The position numbers were made by a program, and so were the translations under genes. A stretch of DNA of 64,000 nucleotides, from positions 1 to 64,000 of the forward strand of contig NZ_MZNT01000015.1 of NCBI RefSeq assembly GCF_002042965.1, read 5' to 3'. This DNA comes from Paenibacillus sp. 32352 (lineage in GTDB: Bacteria; Bacillota; Bacilli; Paenibacillales; NBRC-103111). The notes under the pieces are model-generated. The model had not been told where the DNA came from, made no database searches, and saw only the letters and a program-made list of their open reading frames with translations. Below, one piece after another: positions 44,506-52,819 of the stretch (within the stretch, counting starts at the first letter, position 1; each line of letters opens with the position of its first letter).

Positions 44506-44557
44506 ATAAAGAAGCCATTCAAATTTGGTTAAAACGATTTCACTTAGAGGAGTTCGA

Positions 44558-44605
44558 GCAAAATAAACGAACGAGAATAAAAAAACTTTCGTTAATGTTC
44601 GGAAA
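44558..44605 (+). promoter_or_regulatory. paired PurR boxes upstream of pbuG
   Basis: TAAACGAAC (44564-44572) and the inverted TAATGTTCGGAAAA (44593-44606; reverse TTTTCCGAACATTA) match the B. subtilis PurBox AWWWCCGAACWWT, the second nearly perfectly, the first more weakly. They are divergent with a 24-base gap between the CGAAC cores and lie just before the -35 of pbuG. Confidence 0.65.
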
Positions 44606-44611
44606 AATCCA

Positions 44612-44640
44612 TTGACAAGTTTCGTCATGAATTTTAGAAT
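44612..44640 (+). promoter_or_regulatory. promoter of pbuG
   Basis: Perfect TTGACA, exactly 17 bases, TAGAAT, followed by the riboswitch 25 bases later. Confidence 0.85.
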
Positions 44641-44663
44641 AAATGATGAATATTAGGGAATAA

Positions 44664-44734
44664 CTGTTTCGTATAATCCCGGGAATTGGCCTGGGAGTCT
44701 CTACGAGATCACCGTAAATGATCTGGCTACGAGC
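44664..44734 (+). ncRNA. guanine (purine) riboswitch aptamer
   Basis: Purine aptamer: P1 arms TCGTA/TACGA, the TATAAT core after P1, P2 CCCGGG.../...CCTGGG, the GTCTCTAC junction, P3 AGATCAccgtaaaTGATCT with the conserved CCGTAAA loop, and GGCTACGA where the C before TACG marks guanine rather than adenine specificity. Expression platform: small hairpin GGCTT/AAGCC with Ts (44780-44800), then a strong terminator AATCCGGC-cg-TTTGATC-atc-GATCAAA-g-CCGGATT plus Ts at 44849-44887, just before the pbuG ribosome site. Confidence 0.93.
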
Positions 44735-44848
44735 AAACAAAGCGAAGGCGCACGGTGCTCCCCTGAAATGACACAAGAGGGCTTAAAAGCAAGCCTTTTT
44801 CTGTGGTTTCTGGGGGCATTGACAAGCCCTGATCCCGCTTTGCTTGTG

Positions 44849-44887
44849 AATCCGGCCGTTTGATCATCGATCAAAGCCGGATTTTTT
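44849..44887 (+). terminator. riboswitch-controlled terminator before pbuG
   Basis: A 14-pair hairpin with two small mismatches followed by six Ts, ending 22 bases before the GGAGGG ribosome site. Likely formed when guanine or hypoxanthine is bound. Confidence 0.88.
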
Positions 44888-44921
44888 CGTTGTTCCAAAA
44901 ACCATTGGAGGGATTTGGGGA

Positions 44922-46319
44922 ATGGATCGATTGTTTAAGCTGAGGGAAAACGGTACCAACGTCCGCACGGAAATTATGGCGGGTCTGACCACGTTCATGA
45001 CGATGGCGTACATTTTGGCCGTAAATCCGAACATTCTCAGTAACTTTGGCTCGGGCGCTACCGGTATGGACTGGACTGCCGTATTTTTGGCAACGGCCAT
45101 TGCCGCGGGCGTAATGACTATCGCGATGGGACTTTTCGTTAACTTCCCGGTCGCTTTGGCTCCAGGTATGGGATTGAACGCTTATTTCGCTACGGTGATT
45201 TTGGCTTCGCAGGGTACATTCACGTACCAAATGGGATTAGCGGCCGTATTTATTTCCGGTTTGATTTTTATCTTGTTAACGGTAACGAAGGTTCGTCAAT
45301 TGCTGCTGGTCGCTGTGCCTGATAGCTTGAAGCACGCGATTACAGTGGGCATCGGGTTGTTTATTACGATTGTCGGCTTGAAAAACAGCGGGATGATGAC
45401 GATCGCAGTAGAAACGAGCAACGATGTGAAGGCTCATCAATATACGGATCTGCTTTCGTTCGAATCGATTATTCACATGGGCAGCTTGAAGGATCCGAAT
45501 GTGGTTCTTTGTATCGTCGGGATTTTGTTGATTTCCATCCTGATGGTGCTTCGTGTCCGCGGAGCGATTTTGTTCGGTATATTGCTGACCACGGTTGTCG
45601 GATTGCTCATGGGTCAAGTCAACCTAGGTACTTTGACAGATGCGAAAACGACGTGGGTTCCTGATTTGTCCAAGCTGGCTCTTGGCCATTTTGACTTCCA
45701 GGGCGTTCTGAATACAGGGATTATTTCGGTCATTGCGACCTTTACCTTTGTCGAATTGTTTGATACCTTCGGCACGCTGGTAGGTACGGCGAACCGTGCA
45801 GGGTTCATGAAAAATAAAGAAGAAGGCAACAAAAAAGTAGGGAAGGCCATGATGGTTGACGCGTTTGCGGTCAGCGGCGGCGCATTGGTGGGTACAAGCA
45901 CCGTGACGGCATTCGTCGAAAGCTCTGCAGGTGTGGCACAGGGCGGACGTACGGGCCTGACTGCTGTAACTACAGGCGTATGCTTCCTGCTTGCTCTCTT
46001 CCTGGCTCCAATTGCGGCTCTGATTCCGGGCTCCGCTACGGCGGCGGCTTTGATCATTGTCGGCGTGCTGATGATGCAATCGGTTAAAGAGATCGATTTT
46101 CAAGATTTTGTTGTCGCGATTCCAGCGTTTTTCACGATCGCTTTCATTCCGTTCACTTACAACATCGCCAACGGAATTTCATTCGGCGTTGTGACGTACG
46201 TGATTCTGGCAACCTTCTCCCGTTTGGGCGGAAACAACACGCACAAGGTTCACTGGCTGATGTGGGTTCTTGCTATTTTGATCGTGCTGCGTTATGTATT
46301 TTTCGGCAGCGAAGGATAA
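44922..46319 (+). CDS. pbuG: hypoxanthine/guanine permease (NCS2/AzgA family)
   Basis: A 465-aa purine:H+ symporter with about 12-14 membrane helices. Seen: EIMAGLTTFMTMAYILAVNP at the N-terminus, ALAPGMGLNAYF and the ISVIATFTFVELFDTFGTL segment with acidic residues that define AzgA-type purine transporters. ATG 44922 has GGAGGG upstream. The PurR boxes and guanine riboswitch in front support uptake of guanine/hypoxanthine, as for B. subtilis pbuG. Confidence 0.95.
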   Translation: MDRLFKLRENGTNVRTEIMAGLTTFMTMAYILAVNPNILSNFGSGATGMDWTAVFLATAIAAGVMTIAMGLFVNFPVALAPGMGLNAYFATVILASQGTFTYQMGLAAVFISGLIFILLTVTKVRQLLLVAVPDSLKHAITVGIGLFITIVGLKNSGMMTIAVETSNDVKAHQYTDLLSFESIIHMGSLKDPNVVLCIVGILLISILMVLRVRGAILFGILLTTVVGLLMGQVNLGTLTDAKTTWVPDLSKLALGHFDFQGVLNTGIISVIATFTFVELFDTFGTLVGTANRAGFMKNKEEGNKKVGKAMMVDAFAVSGGALVGTSTVTAFVESSAGVAQGGRTGLTAVTTGVCFLLALFLAPIAALIPGSATAAALIIVGVLMMQSVKEIDFQDFVVAIPAFFTIAFIPFTYNIANGISFGVVTYVILATFSRLGGNNTHKVHWLMWVLAILIVLRYVFFGSEG

Positions 46320-46336
46320 TGCTTCGGGTGGTAAAT

Positions 46337-46375
46337 GCTTCGGTTTTCCTATTTGGGAAGACCGGGGCTTTTTTT
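46337..46375 (+). terminator. terminator after pbuG
   Basis: CGGTTTTCC-tatttg-GGAAGACCG followed by GGGC and seven Ts, allowing one G-T pair. Confidence 0.85.
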
Positions 46376-46470
46376 AAATCCAGGTCCTTTTGCAAAAGAT
46401 ATGAATCAGCTTTAAATCCGACCCTATTTTGTAAAATTATATTGCTGGAAAAAGAATTCCAAACCATGCA

Positions 46471-46499
46471 TTGACTTTTCAAAAAGCGCATACTATAAT
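46471..46499 (+). promoter_or_regulatory. promoter of the leuA leader
   Basis: TTGACT, exactly 17 bases, TATAAT; a strong sigma-A promoter directly before the first T-box. Confidence 0.9.
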
Positions 46500-46504
46500 T
46501 GCAA

Positions 46505-46806
46505 ACAATATCAAAAACGCTGGGAACGGGAGCAGTAGTCGGCCGAACTGTCAAGAGAGCTGCGGGATGGTGCAACGCAGTCAGTGGAGCCTGCGAAACT
46601 CGCCCGGGAGCGGTGGAACTGAAACGATGTAGCGCTGCATCGGCAAGTAAGTTTCAACGGATGCCTCCGTGATCAGGCGTGCTTAGGGTTTCATGCCGTA
46701 AGCACACGAGGTGGGTTTAGGCTGTGCAGCCGAACCAACAAGAGTGGTACCGCGATAGATAAGGTCTGTCGTCTCTTTTACAGGAGATGGCAGGCCTTTT
46801 TTGGTT
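46505..46806 (+). ncRNA. T-box riboswitch 1, Leu (CTC) specifier
   Basis: Stem I base CGCT...CGGG pairs with CCCG...AGCG; AGTA loop-E at 46533-46536, GGTG in the distal loop, and the specifier CTC at 46599-46601 just before the closing stem. T-box AGAGTGGTACCGCG at 46741-46754. Terminator AAGGTCTG.../...CAGGCCTT with Ts at 46761-46804. Confidence 0.93.
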
Positions 46807-46849
46807 TTAAACCAACACGGTTCATACAAACGAAGGAACGACAAATAGA

Positions 46850-47180
46850 TATCCAGAAAACGCTAGGAACGGGAGTAGTAAGGCAATCCGAATGATCAGA
46901 GAGCTGCGGGGTGGTGCGACGCAGTCGACGGATGCATGAAGCTCGCCCGGGAGCGGCGGGACTGAAATCCGGCCAATCGCTGGAAACTAGGTTTCGACGG
47001 AGTAGCCCCACGTGAACGGGGAACGCGATAAGGCAGGTTATCAATAAGCTTATGCTTATCAGACCAGCCCTTTATGGCGAACAAGTGGACGCCTTTCCGG
47101 ACGGAGAGGGTCAACGAGAGTGGTACCGCGGCGGCCGAAGGCCTGTCGTCTCTTCTGTAGAGGCGGCAGGTCTTTTATTT
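46850..47180 (+). ncRNA. T-box riboswitch 2, Leu (CTC) specifier
   Basis: Begins 45 bases after the first T-box terminator with AAACGCTAGGAACGGGAGTAGTA. GGTG distal loop, specifier CTC at 46942-46944 in GAAGCTCGCCCGGGAGCG, T-box GAGAGTGGTACCGCGG at 47116-47131, and terminator CCTG-t-CG-t-CTC/GAG-g-CG-g-CAGG with a T-rich tail at 47141-47180. The two leaders share long blocks but differ in the stem II-III region. Confidence 0.93.
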
Positions 47181-47285
47181 TTCACCGGTAGTCCCTGTAA
47201 GCTGTCTCAAAGCTCGCGTTACTTTGGGGGAATGGTTCCACAGTCCGAAATGAGCAGTTTTTAAAACCTAGAGGAGGCGTTACCA

Positions 47286-48896
47286 ATGACAAACCATAAT
47301 GCAAACCATAATGATAACCAAGAGGCACATGCAGGCCAAATGAAGAGGATCCATCTATTTGACACGACCTTGAGAGATGGAGAGCAGGCACCCGGGGCGT
47401 CGTTGAATCCGGAGCAAAAGATCGTGATCGCCAAGCAGCTTGCCCAATTGGGAGTCGATATTATCGAGCCGGGCTTCCCGATTTCAAGCCCTGGAGACTT
47501 CATGGCGGTTCAGCGGATTTCCCGGGAGGTTCAAGGCGTAGAAATTTGCGGATTCGCCAGGTCAGTTAAGGAGGATATCGATGCTGCGGTCCGCGCTACA
47601 GAAGCGGCAGAGCGCAGGAGATTGCACTTGTTCTTGTCGTCCTCGAATATTCATTTGGATTTTCAATTGCGTAAATCCAGAGAGCAGGTGATTCAAATCG
47701 CTCGCTCCATGGTGGCGTATGCGAAGCGGTTTGTGGATCGCATAGAATTCTCACCTATGGATGCGACGAGAACCGAAGACGAATTTTTATTCGAAATAAT
47801 CGAAGCGGTGATTGCGGAAGGAGCCACGATCATTAATATTCCGGACACGGTAGGCTACGCTCTTCCAGAAGAATACGGCGCCCTGTTCACCCGGGTTATG
47901 AAGAACGTTCGCGGCAGCAGCCAGGTGGAATTCAGTGCCCACTGCCATAACGATCTGGGGCTTGCTGTAGCTAATAGTCTGGCTGCGATTCGCGCGGGAG
48001 TCACCCAAGTGGAGGTCACCGTGAACGGCGTAGGCGAACGTGCCGGCAACTGTTCTTTGGAAGAGCTGGCGATGGCGATTGAAACGCGCAAAGAAGCGCT
48101 GGGAGCGGAGACCGGCATCCGGACGGAGCATATTTATTCCGTATCTCAGAAGGTAAGCCGCGCCATGAGCTTTCCGATCGCCTTCAATAAGCCGGTTGTA
48201 GGACGCAATGCTTTCCAGCATGAAGCGGGCATTCATCAGGACGGCTTGCTGAAAAACCGCAATACGTATGAAATTATGGACCCTGACCGGCTGGGTATTC
48301 CGCGGAGCATGATCATACTGGGCAAGCATTCAGGACGTCATGCGATCAAGCATCGTGTAAGCCAATTCGGGGTGGAGCTGACGGATGACCAAATGGAAGT
48401 CCTGTACACCCGTTTTAAAGAGCTGGCGGATCAGCAAAAGGTCGTTCAAGATCATCAGCTGATGGGGCTGGTTGGCAGTACGGTGAATGCGGTACTGGAG
48501 CCGTATACCTTGGTTCATGCCCAAGTGCTTACCGGAACGACGGGCCACCGGATGGCCTCCTGCACGATTACTAATAACGCTACAGGCGAGCAACGGATCT
48601 GTTCGGGAACAGGAGAAGCTCCTGTTGAAGCCTTGGTGGCGGGGATGAGGCAAGTGCTGCCGATCCAAGTCGAATTTGACGATTTGGAGCTGTATTCCTT
48701 GTCCTCCGGAGAGGAAGCGAGCGGAGAAGCGATCGTAACGGTAAAGGCGGGCGGAAAAAGCTACAGAGGCGTCTCGGAGCATCGCGATGTGCTGATGGCT
48801 GTAGCCCAGGCCTTCATGGCGGCATGCAATCAGGCGATTCGTGAGCAAGGGGTGTTCAGTGAGGCGACAGAGGGAGTATCTGCCGCAGGCCATTAA
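47286..48896 (+). CDS. leuA: 2-isopropylmalate synthase
   Basis: Condenses acetyl-CoA with 2-ketoisovalerate in the first committed step of leucine synthesis. The 536-aa protein has LFDTTLRDGEQAPGASL (start of the TIM barrel), FSAHCHNDLGLA with metal-binding HxH, the NGVGERAGN motif, and a C-terminal leucine-binding regulatory domain (about res 410-520). The first 18 residues are Asn/His-rich and vary in the family. ATG 47286 follows AGGAGG. It is a single gene, with no leuBCD or ilv genes after it, driven by two Leu T-boxes in series, so it is read only when tRNA-Leu is uncharged. Confidence 0.95.
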   Translation: MTNHNANHNDNQEAHAGQMKRIHLFDTTLRDGEQAPGASLNPEQKIVIAKQLAQLGVDIIEPGFPISSPGDFMAVQRISREVQGVEICGFARSVKEDIDAAVRATEAAERRRLHLFLSSSNIHLDFQLRKSREQVIQIARSMVAYAKRFVDRIEFSPMDATRTEDEFLFEIIEAVIAEGATIINIPDTVGYALPEEYGALFTRVMKNVRGSSQVEFSAHCHNDLGLAVANSLAAIRAGVTQVEVTVNGVGERAGNCSLEELAMAIETRKEALGAETGIRTEHIYSVSQKVSRAMSFPIAFNKPVVGRNAFQHEAGIHQDGLLKNRNTYEIMDPDRLGIPRSMIILGKHSGRHAIKHRVSQFGVELTDDQMEVLYTRFKELADQQKVVQDHQLMGLVGSTVNAVLEPYTLVHAQVLTGTTGHRMASCTITNNATGEQRICSGTGEAPVEALVAGMRQVLPIQVEFDDLELYSLSSGEEASGEAIVTVKAGGKSYRGVSEHRDVLMAVAQAFMAACNQAIREQGVFSEATEGVSAAGH

Positions 48897-48999
48897 GCAG
48901 CCTCAGTTAACCGATAAGTGGAGCACCTAATGTATTTTTTTTGCATCCAGACTCTCCAAAGGAAGCTTTCCCTCACCAAGTCCGGAAAAGGAGTGAGAC

Positions 49000-49819
49000 A
49001 TGATGAATCGTGTCGTTCAGTATTATGAGTCATTTGATGAGTGGGGCCGTTTGGACCGCGAGCCGATTGAATTTTGGATCAACTGGCATTTCATACGGAG
49101 GTATCTTCCCCAGGAAGGGCACGTATTAGATAATGGAGCCGGTCCCGGCAAATATGCGATGAAGCTGGCGGAGGCCGGTTACCGGGTTACGCTAACGGAT
49201 TTAACGGTCAAACTGGTCGAAGCGGCCAGGATGAAGGCGGCGGAGTCAGGCCTCGCCGAACGGTTCGAAGGCCTTCTATACAGCCAATGCGGTATCGTTG
49301 CACCAACTGAAGGATAGCAGCTTCGACGCCTCCCTCATGCTTGGACCGTTATACCATTTGCAGCAGGAGCAGGACCGGATAGCCGCCGTGAAGGAGCTGT
49401 ACCGGGTAACCAAGCCTGGCGGGATCATTTTTGTCGCCTTCATGCCTAGGGTGAGGCATTTGCTGACCTCCCTGATGGCGCCTCAGCACTGGAAGCCTAA
49501 TGATACGGCGGATAACCTCATTCGATTTATGGAGCAAGGCACGTTCGATCATCAGGATGGAAAGCGGTTTACCGGGGCGTACTATTATCCGATTGAGGAT
49601 ATCCAGCCCTTTATGGAGACACATGGCTTCGAGACGATAAAAATGATCGGTTCCTCCAATATAGCTTCCTTGCTTCAACCGGAGCAGTGGGATTATTGGC
49701 GAAGCAGAGGCGAAGAGGAATTCTCGAAAGTGCTGGATTTGATAAAGCAGACCGCGGAAAATCCCTACATATTGGGGGTTTCACCGCACCTGCTCTATAT
49801 CGGAAAACGACGGGAGTAG
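49000..49819 (+). pseudogene. class I SAM-dependent methyltransferase, frameshifted
   Basis: The first frame (49000-49317, start behind AAAAGGAG) has the SAM-binding motif VLDNGAGPGKYAMKLAEAGY and ends early. The second frame (from before 49298 to 49819) continues it with HQLKDSSFDASLMLGPLYHL and RVTKPGGIIFVAF, motifs IV-VI of the fold. Removing one C of the CC at 49272-49273 joins them as FEGFYTANAVSLHQL, giving about 272 aa. The break sits inside the Rossmann domain, so neither half should work alone. Could be a real mutation, a sequencing error, or rarely a programmed shift; no slippery site is obvious. Confidence 0.85.
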
Positions 49820-49860
49820 ACAACTGAAACTATAAAGCTGAATAGAGTACATCTACAGGC

Positions 49861-50079
49861 TGTGGATAATAGTTATCCACAGCCTCTGTGTATAATGTGC
49901 ATAAGTTTGTAAAGGTGCGGTAAATCAACGTTCATTATACCCAAAGGAAAGGAATGAACGTGGATAAACTATGAACAGCCAACTTGTGGATAATGTGGAT
50001 ATCCTTGTGGATACCACAGGAAAACGTTGGTTTTCTAGGGAAAAATGATTTCTGTTGTTGTGAATAAGCTTGTGGATAG
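49861..50079. promoter_or_regulatory. DnaA-box cluster 1
   Basis: Ten 9-mers within one mismatch of TTATCCACA in about 220 bases. Perfect: 49861-49869 and 49873-49881 (head-to-head with a three-base gap) and 49985-49993. One mismatch: 49887, 49896, 49969, 49994, 50006, 50059 and 50071 (start positions), nearly all in the TGTGGATAA orientation. No dnaA or dnaN gene is nearby. The whole gap 49820-50232 otherwise holds no clear gene. Confidence 0.85.
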
Positions 50080-50232
50080 GTTGAATTGCGAGCGGAAATA
50101 TGCACAGTCTGGATAGAAAGGAGGAAATTGGGGGAATGTACTTGGATAAGCAGGATAACGTCTGGGGACTGTTGTTGCCCTCAGCAAGGCTGATGGCTGC
50201 GGAGACTATTCATGGAAAAAGGAGATTGCTGC

Positions 50233-52797
50233 ATGAATCCACAGTGGATAACTCGTATCATTCTTGCTTTGAGCATGTGCCTGTTACCGTTCGGACAAGC
50301 TGCCGCCGGGGCAGAACCTTCGTTGTCCTTATCTCAAGCGTACCCTTCATCCGATCAGGCAGTTCATAAAAAAGTATGGATTCTTTCTGTCCCTGGTCTT
50401 TCATTCGTGGAGCTTTCGCCTGCCTGGAATGGGGCTCTGCCTTCTTTGATGCGTCTCCATAAAGGGGCTCATTGGGGCTCGCTGAACATTCGGACTCCGG
50501 GAAAAGGACTGGAGGATGTGTATTTGTCGATAGGTGCGGGTCATTTCGCCGAAGGAGGGCCGGGGGTGCAGGGCTTGCAGCGCAGCGAGCTGATATATGG
50601 CCAGGAGGCAGCCCAATGGATTCAGCGGCTTACCGGCCGTCCATCCGAAAGTGCTATCCTCGTGAAGGATGCCGAAGTCATGCGCAGAATGAATGCAACG
50701 AATTATTATCGGGCTGCTCCGGGAACACTCGGGCAGAAGCTGGAAGCGGCAGGCGTACAAGTAAGTGTATGGGGCAACGCGGATCGTGCAAGACCGGCAG
50801 GAGGATGGAACGCCGACTCGAATCGTACGCTTCGCCGGTACGCCCCGCTAATGCTGATGAATGACATGAATGAAGTAGCCCATGGGGATGTCAGCGGCGG
50901 TCAGCTGAATGACCCCTACTGGCCTGCAGGGCTGCGGACCGATACCCGATGGATGCTGGATAGATGGCGCGAGCAGCCTGCATCATCCGTTACCTTAATG
51001 GAAATAGGGGACCTTGCAAGGCTGTACGATGAGAAAGGAGCCTATTCCAGGGCGGCGTTTGAACGAATGAAGCTGGCGGTTTTATCGGAGCTGGACCGCT
51101 TTGTTGGCGAAGCTGTTCGAATGATAAATCAAGCACCGGCATCCGAGCACAACGAGCTGTGGCTGTTTAGTCCGCAAGTCAATGCGGATGCGGTGAGAGC
51201 CAAAGCCTACTTGGCTCCGTTATTGATGTATGCTCCGTCGGTCCAAGCGGAAGAAGCCCTGCTGACTTCGGCTACCACACGCCGATCGGGGATCGTTTCC
51301 TTGATTGATCTGGCTCCCACGCTACTGGAGAGATTCGGAATCGAAAAGCCCGAAGCGATGCTGGGGCTGCCGATACATTCCGAACGGAAGGAGGAGGCGC
51401 TTCCGGCGCTGTTTCAGCAGGTACGCAGCATGCAGAGTGTTTACGCCTTAAGGCCTCCGCTCTTATATGGCCTCGCTATATATGAGATCGCCGTGATGCT
51501 AGCCGTACTGGCCGCGGTCATGTTCGGGAGCAGATTGATGGGGAGAAGATCTGTGGTGGTGTGCATCGGCTTGCTGTTTTCACTGCTGCTGGCGCCTGCC
51601 GGGTTATTATCTATGGGATGGCTGCCAAGCGAGCTTCCTGTTTTCAGCACTATACTGGCATTGGGCTCTGTACTTGCCATCAGCGTGTGCTGCGCGTATT
51701 ATGCCGCTTCCAAGCCGGGGAGGACCGTGGTCTGCCTGGCAGGGATAGGCATCGTGGTCACGCTGCTGCTGCTGTACGACGGCATGCACGGGGCTAAGGC
51801 GATGCAGAGGTCGGTCCTTGGTTATGATCCGATGATCGGTGCCCGGTATTACGGGATGGGCAACGAGTGTATGGGGGTGCTGCTTGGGGCTTCCCTGCTT
51901 GGACTTACCGCCATGCAGCAATCGTTGCGGTTAGGAAAACGCCGCTCCGCCAGAACGGGGAAGGGAGGCATGGACTCTGCCGCCCCGCCGGCGGCTTCGT
52001 CCGGGGCCTTGCCGACGGATGCCTACGCCGCCGCGCTGCTGCACGGCCCGGCCGCCGAGCCCGCCGCCGTGACGGCCTGGCGCCTGCCGCCGGCAGGCCG
52101 GCTCGCGCCGCTGCTTCGCGCCGGCAGCGGGTTGGCCGCACGCGCGGCTGCAGCCCCGGGCGCGCTGCGCGGCAGCCGCCTTGCGGCCCGCGCCGGTGCC
52201 GCGTGGCGCACCTGGCCGGCAGCGGCCGTCGGCGCCGCCGTCGCCGGCTACCTCGCGGCGCCGACGCTCGGCACCAACGCCGGCGGAGCGCTGTCCGCGG
52301 CGGTGGCCTTCGGCGCGCTCGGCGCGCGCCTGGCCGGCGGGCGCCGCTGGGTGCGCGCGGTGCCCGCCCTTGCGCTGCTGCTGGCGGCAGCGCTCGCCGG
52401 CCTGTGGCTGCTGAACGCCAGCGCAGCCATGGTCGGCTCAGCCGATAAGCAGAGCCATATCGGCCGCGCCTTTCACACGCTGCTCCAGGGACGCTTCGAT
52501 CTGATCGGCGTCATCATCATGCGCAAGCTGGAGATGAATTGGCATCTGATCGGCGTCTCCGCCTGGAGCAAGGTGCTGCTCACCAGCCTGATCGTCATGG
52601 CGGTGCTCGTGCTTCGGCCGCGCGGGCTGTTCCGCCGCTGGCAAAGGCGCTACCCGTACATCATGTACGGGTGCGCGGCCAATGTCATCGGCGCCATTGC
52701 GGCGCTGCTGCTCAATGATTCCGGCATCGTCGCCGCGGCAACGATGATTGTCTACAGCAGCATTCCATTGCTGCTCCTAAAACTAGAGGGCGTCTGA
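50233..52797 (+). CDS. exported alkaline-phosphatase-fold membrane protein, unknown function
   Basis: An 854-aa protein. A signal-like helix (res 6-25) is followed by an extracellular domain with VWILSVPGLSF, LPSLMRLHKG and LIDLAPTLLERFGI, similar in layout to alkaline-phosphatase/sulfatase folds but lacking a clear metal-nucleophile motif. Then a polytopic membrane part starts at about res 410, with YDPMIGARYYGMGNECMGVLLG as the strongest motif. Between about res 575 and 655 is a Gly/Ala/Arg/Pro-rich insert coded by very GC-rich DNA. ATG 50233 has AAAGGAG eight bases upstream. The last codons and the stop form one arm of the terminator at 52786. Lies directly after DnaA-box cluster 1. Confidence 0.8.
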   Translation: MNPQWITRIILALSMCLLPFGQAAAGAEPSLSLSQAYPSSDQAVHKKVWILSVPGLSFVELSPAWNGALPSLMRLHKGAHWGSLNIRTPGKGLEDVYLSIGAGHFAEGGPGVQGLQRSELIYGQEAAQWIQRLTGRPSESAILVKDAEVMRRMNATNYYRAAPGTLGQKLEAAGVQVSVWGNADRARPAGGWNADSNRTLRRYAPLMLMNDMNEVAHGDVSGGQLNDPYWPAGLRTDTRWMLDRWREQPASSVTLMEIGDLARLYDEKGAYSRAAFERMKLAVLSELDRFVGEAVRMINQAPASEHNELWLFSPQVNADAVRAKAYLAPLLMYAPSVQAEEALLTSATTRRSGIVSLIDLAPTLLERFGIEKPEAMLGLPIHSERKEEALPALFQQVRSMQSVYALRPPLLYGLAIYEIAVMLAVLAAVMFGSRLMGRRSVVVCIGLLFSLLLAPAGLLSMGWLPSELPVFSTILALGSVLAISVCCAYYAASKPGRTVVCLAGIGIVVTLLLLYDGMHGAKAMQRSVLGYDPMIGARYYGMGNECMGVLLGASLLGLTAMQQSLRLGKRRSARTGKGGMDSAAPPAASSGALPTDAYAAALLHGPAAEPAAVTAWRLPPAGRLAPLLRAGSGLAARAAAAPGALRGSRLAARAGAAWRTWPAAAVGAAVAGYLAAPTLGTNAGGALSAAVAFGALGARLAGGRRWVRAVPALALLLAAALAGLWLLNASAAMVGSADKQSHIGRAFHTLLQGRFDLIGVIIMRKLEMNWHLIGVSAWSKVLLTSLIVMAVLVLRPRGLFRRWQRRYPYIMYGCAANVIGAIAALLLNDSGIVAAATMIVYSSIPLLLLKLEGV

Positions 52798-52813
52798 ATA
52801 CACAGACGCCCTC
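52786..52813. terminator. convergent terminator
   Basis: GAGGGCGTCTG-aataca-CAGACGCCCTC, eleven perfect pairs, between two convergent genes. The left arm contains the final codons and part of the stop of the upstream gene. T tracts on both sides are weak. Confidence 0.75.
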
Positions 52814-52819
52814 GTTCTA

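Noticed and set aside
49861..50079. The DnaA-box cluster as the chromosomal origin oriC
   Set aside because: No dnaA, dnaN, rpmH or gyrase genes are near, and no clear AT-rich unwinding region with DnaA-trio repeats was seen; a regulatory or titrating cluster is more likely.
50136..50369. Short frame with a good AAAGGAGG site overlapping the start of the 50233 gene
   Set aside because: It overlaps the real gene by more than 130 bases and lacks any recognisable sequence; the site could be incidental, although a small leader peptide cannot be excluded.
51867..52448. Arg/Ala-rich frame over the GC-rich part of the 50233 gene
   Set aside because: High G+C removes stop codons in all frames; the product is low-complexity and the long membrane-protein frame explains the region.
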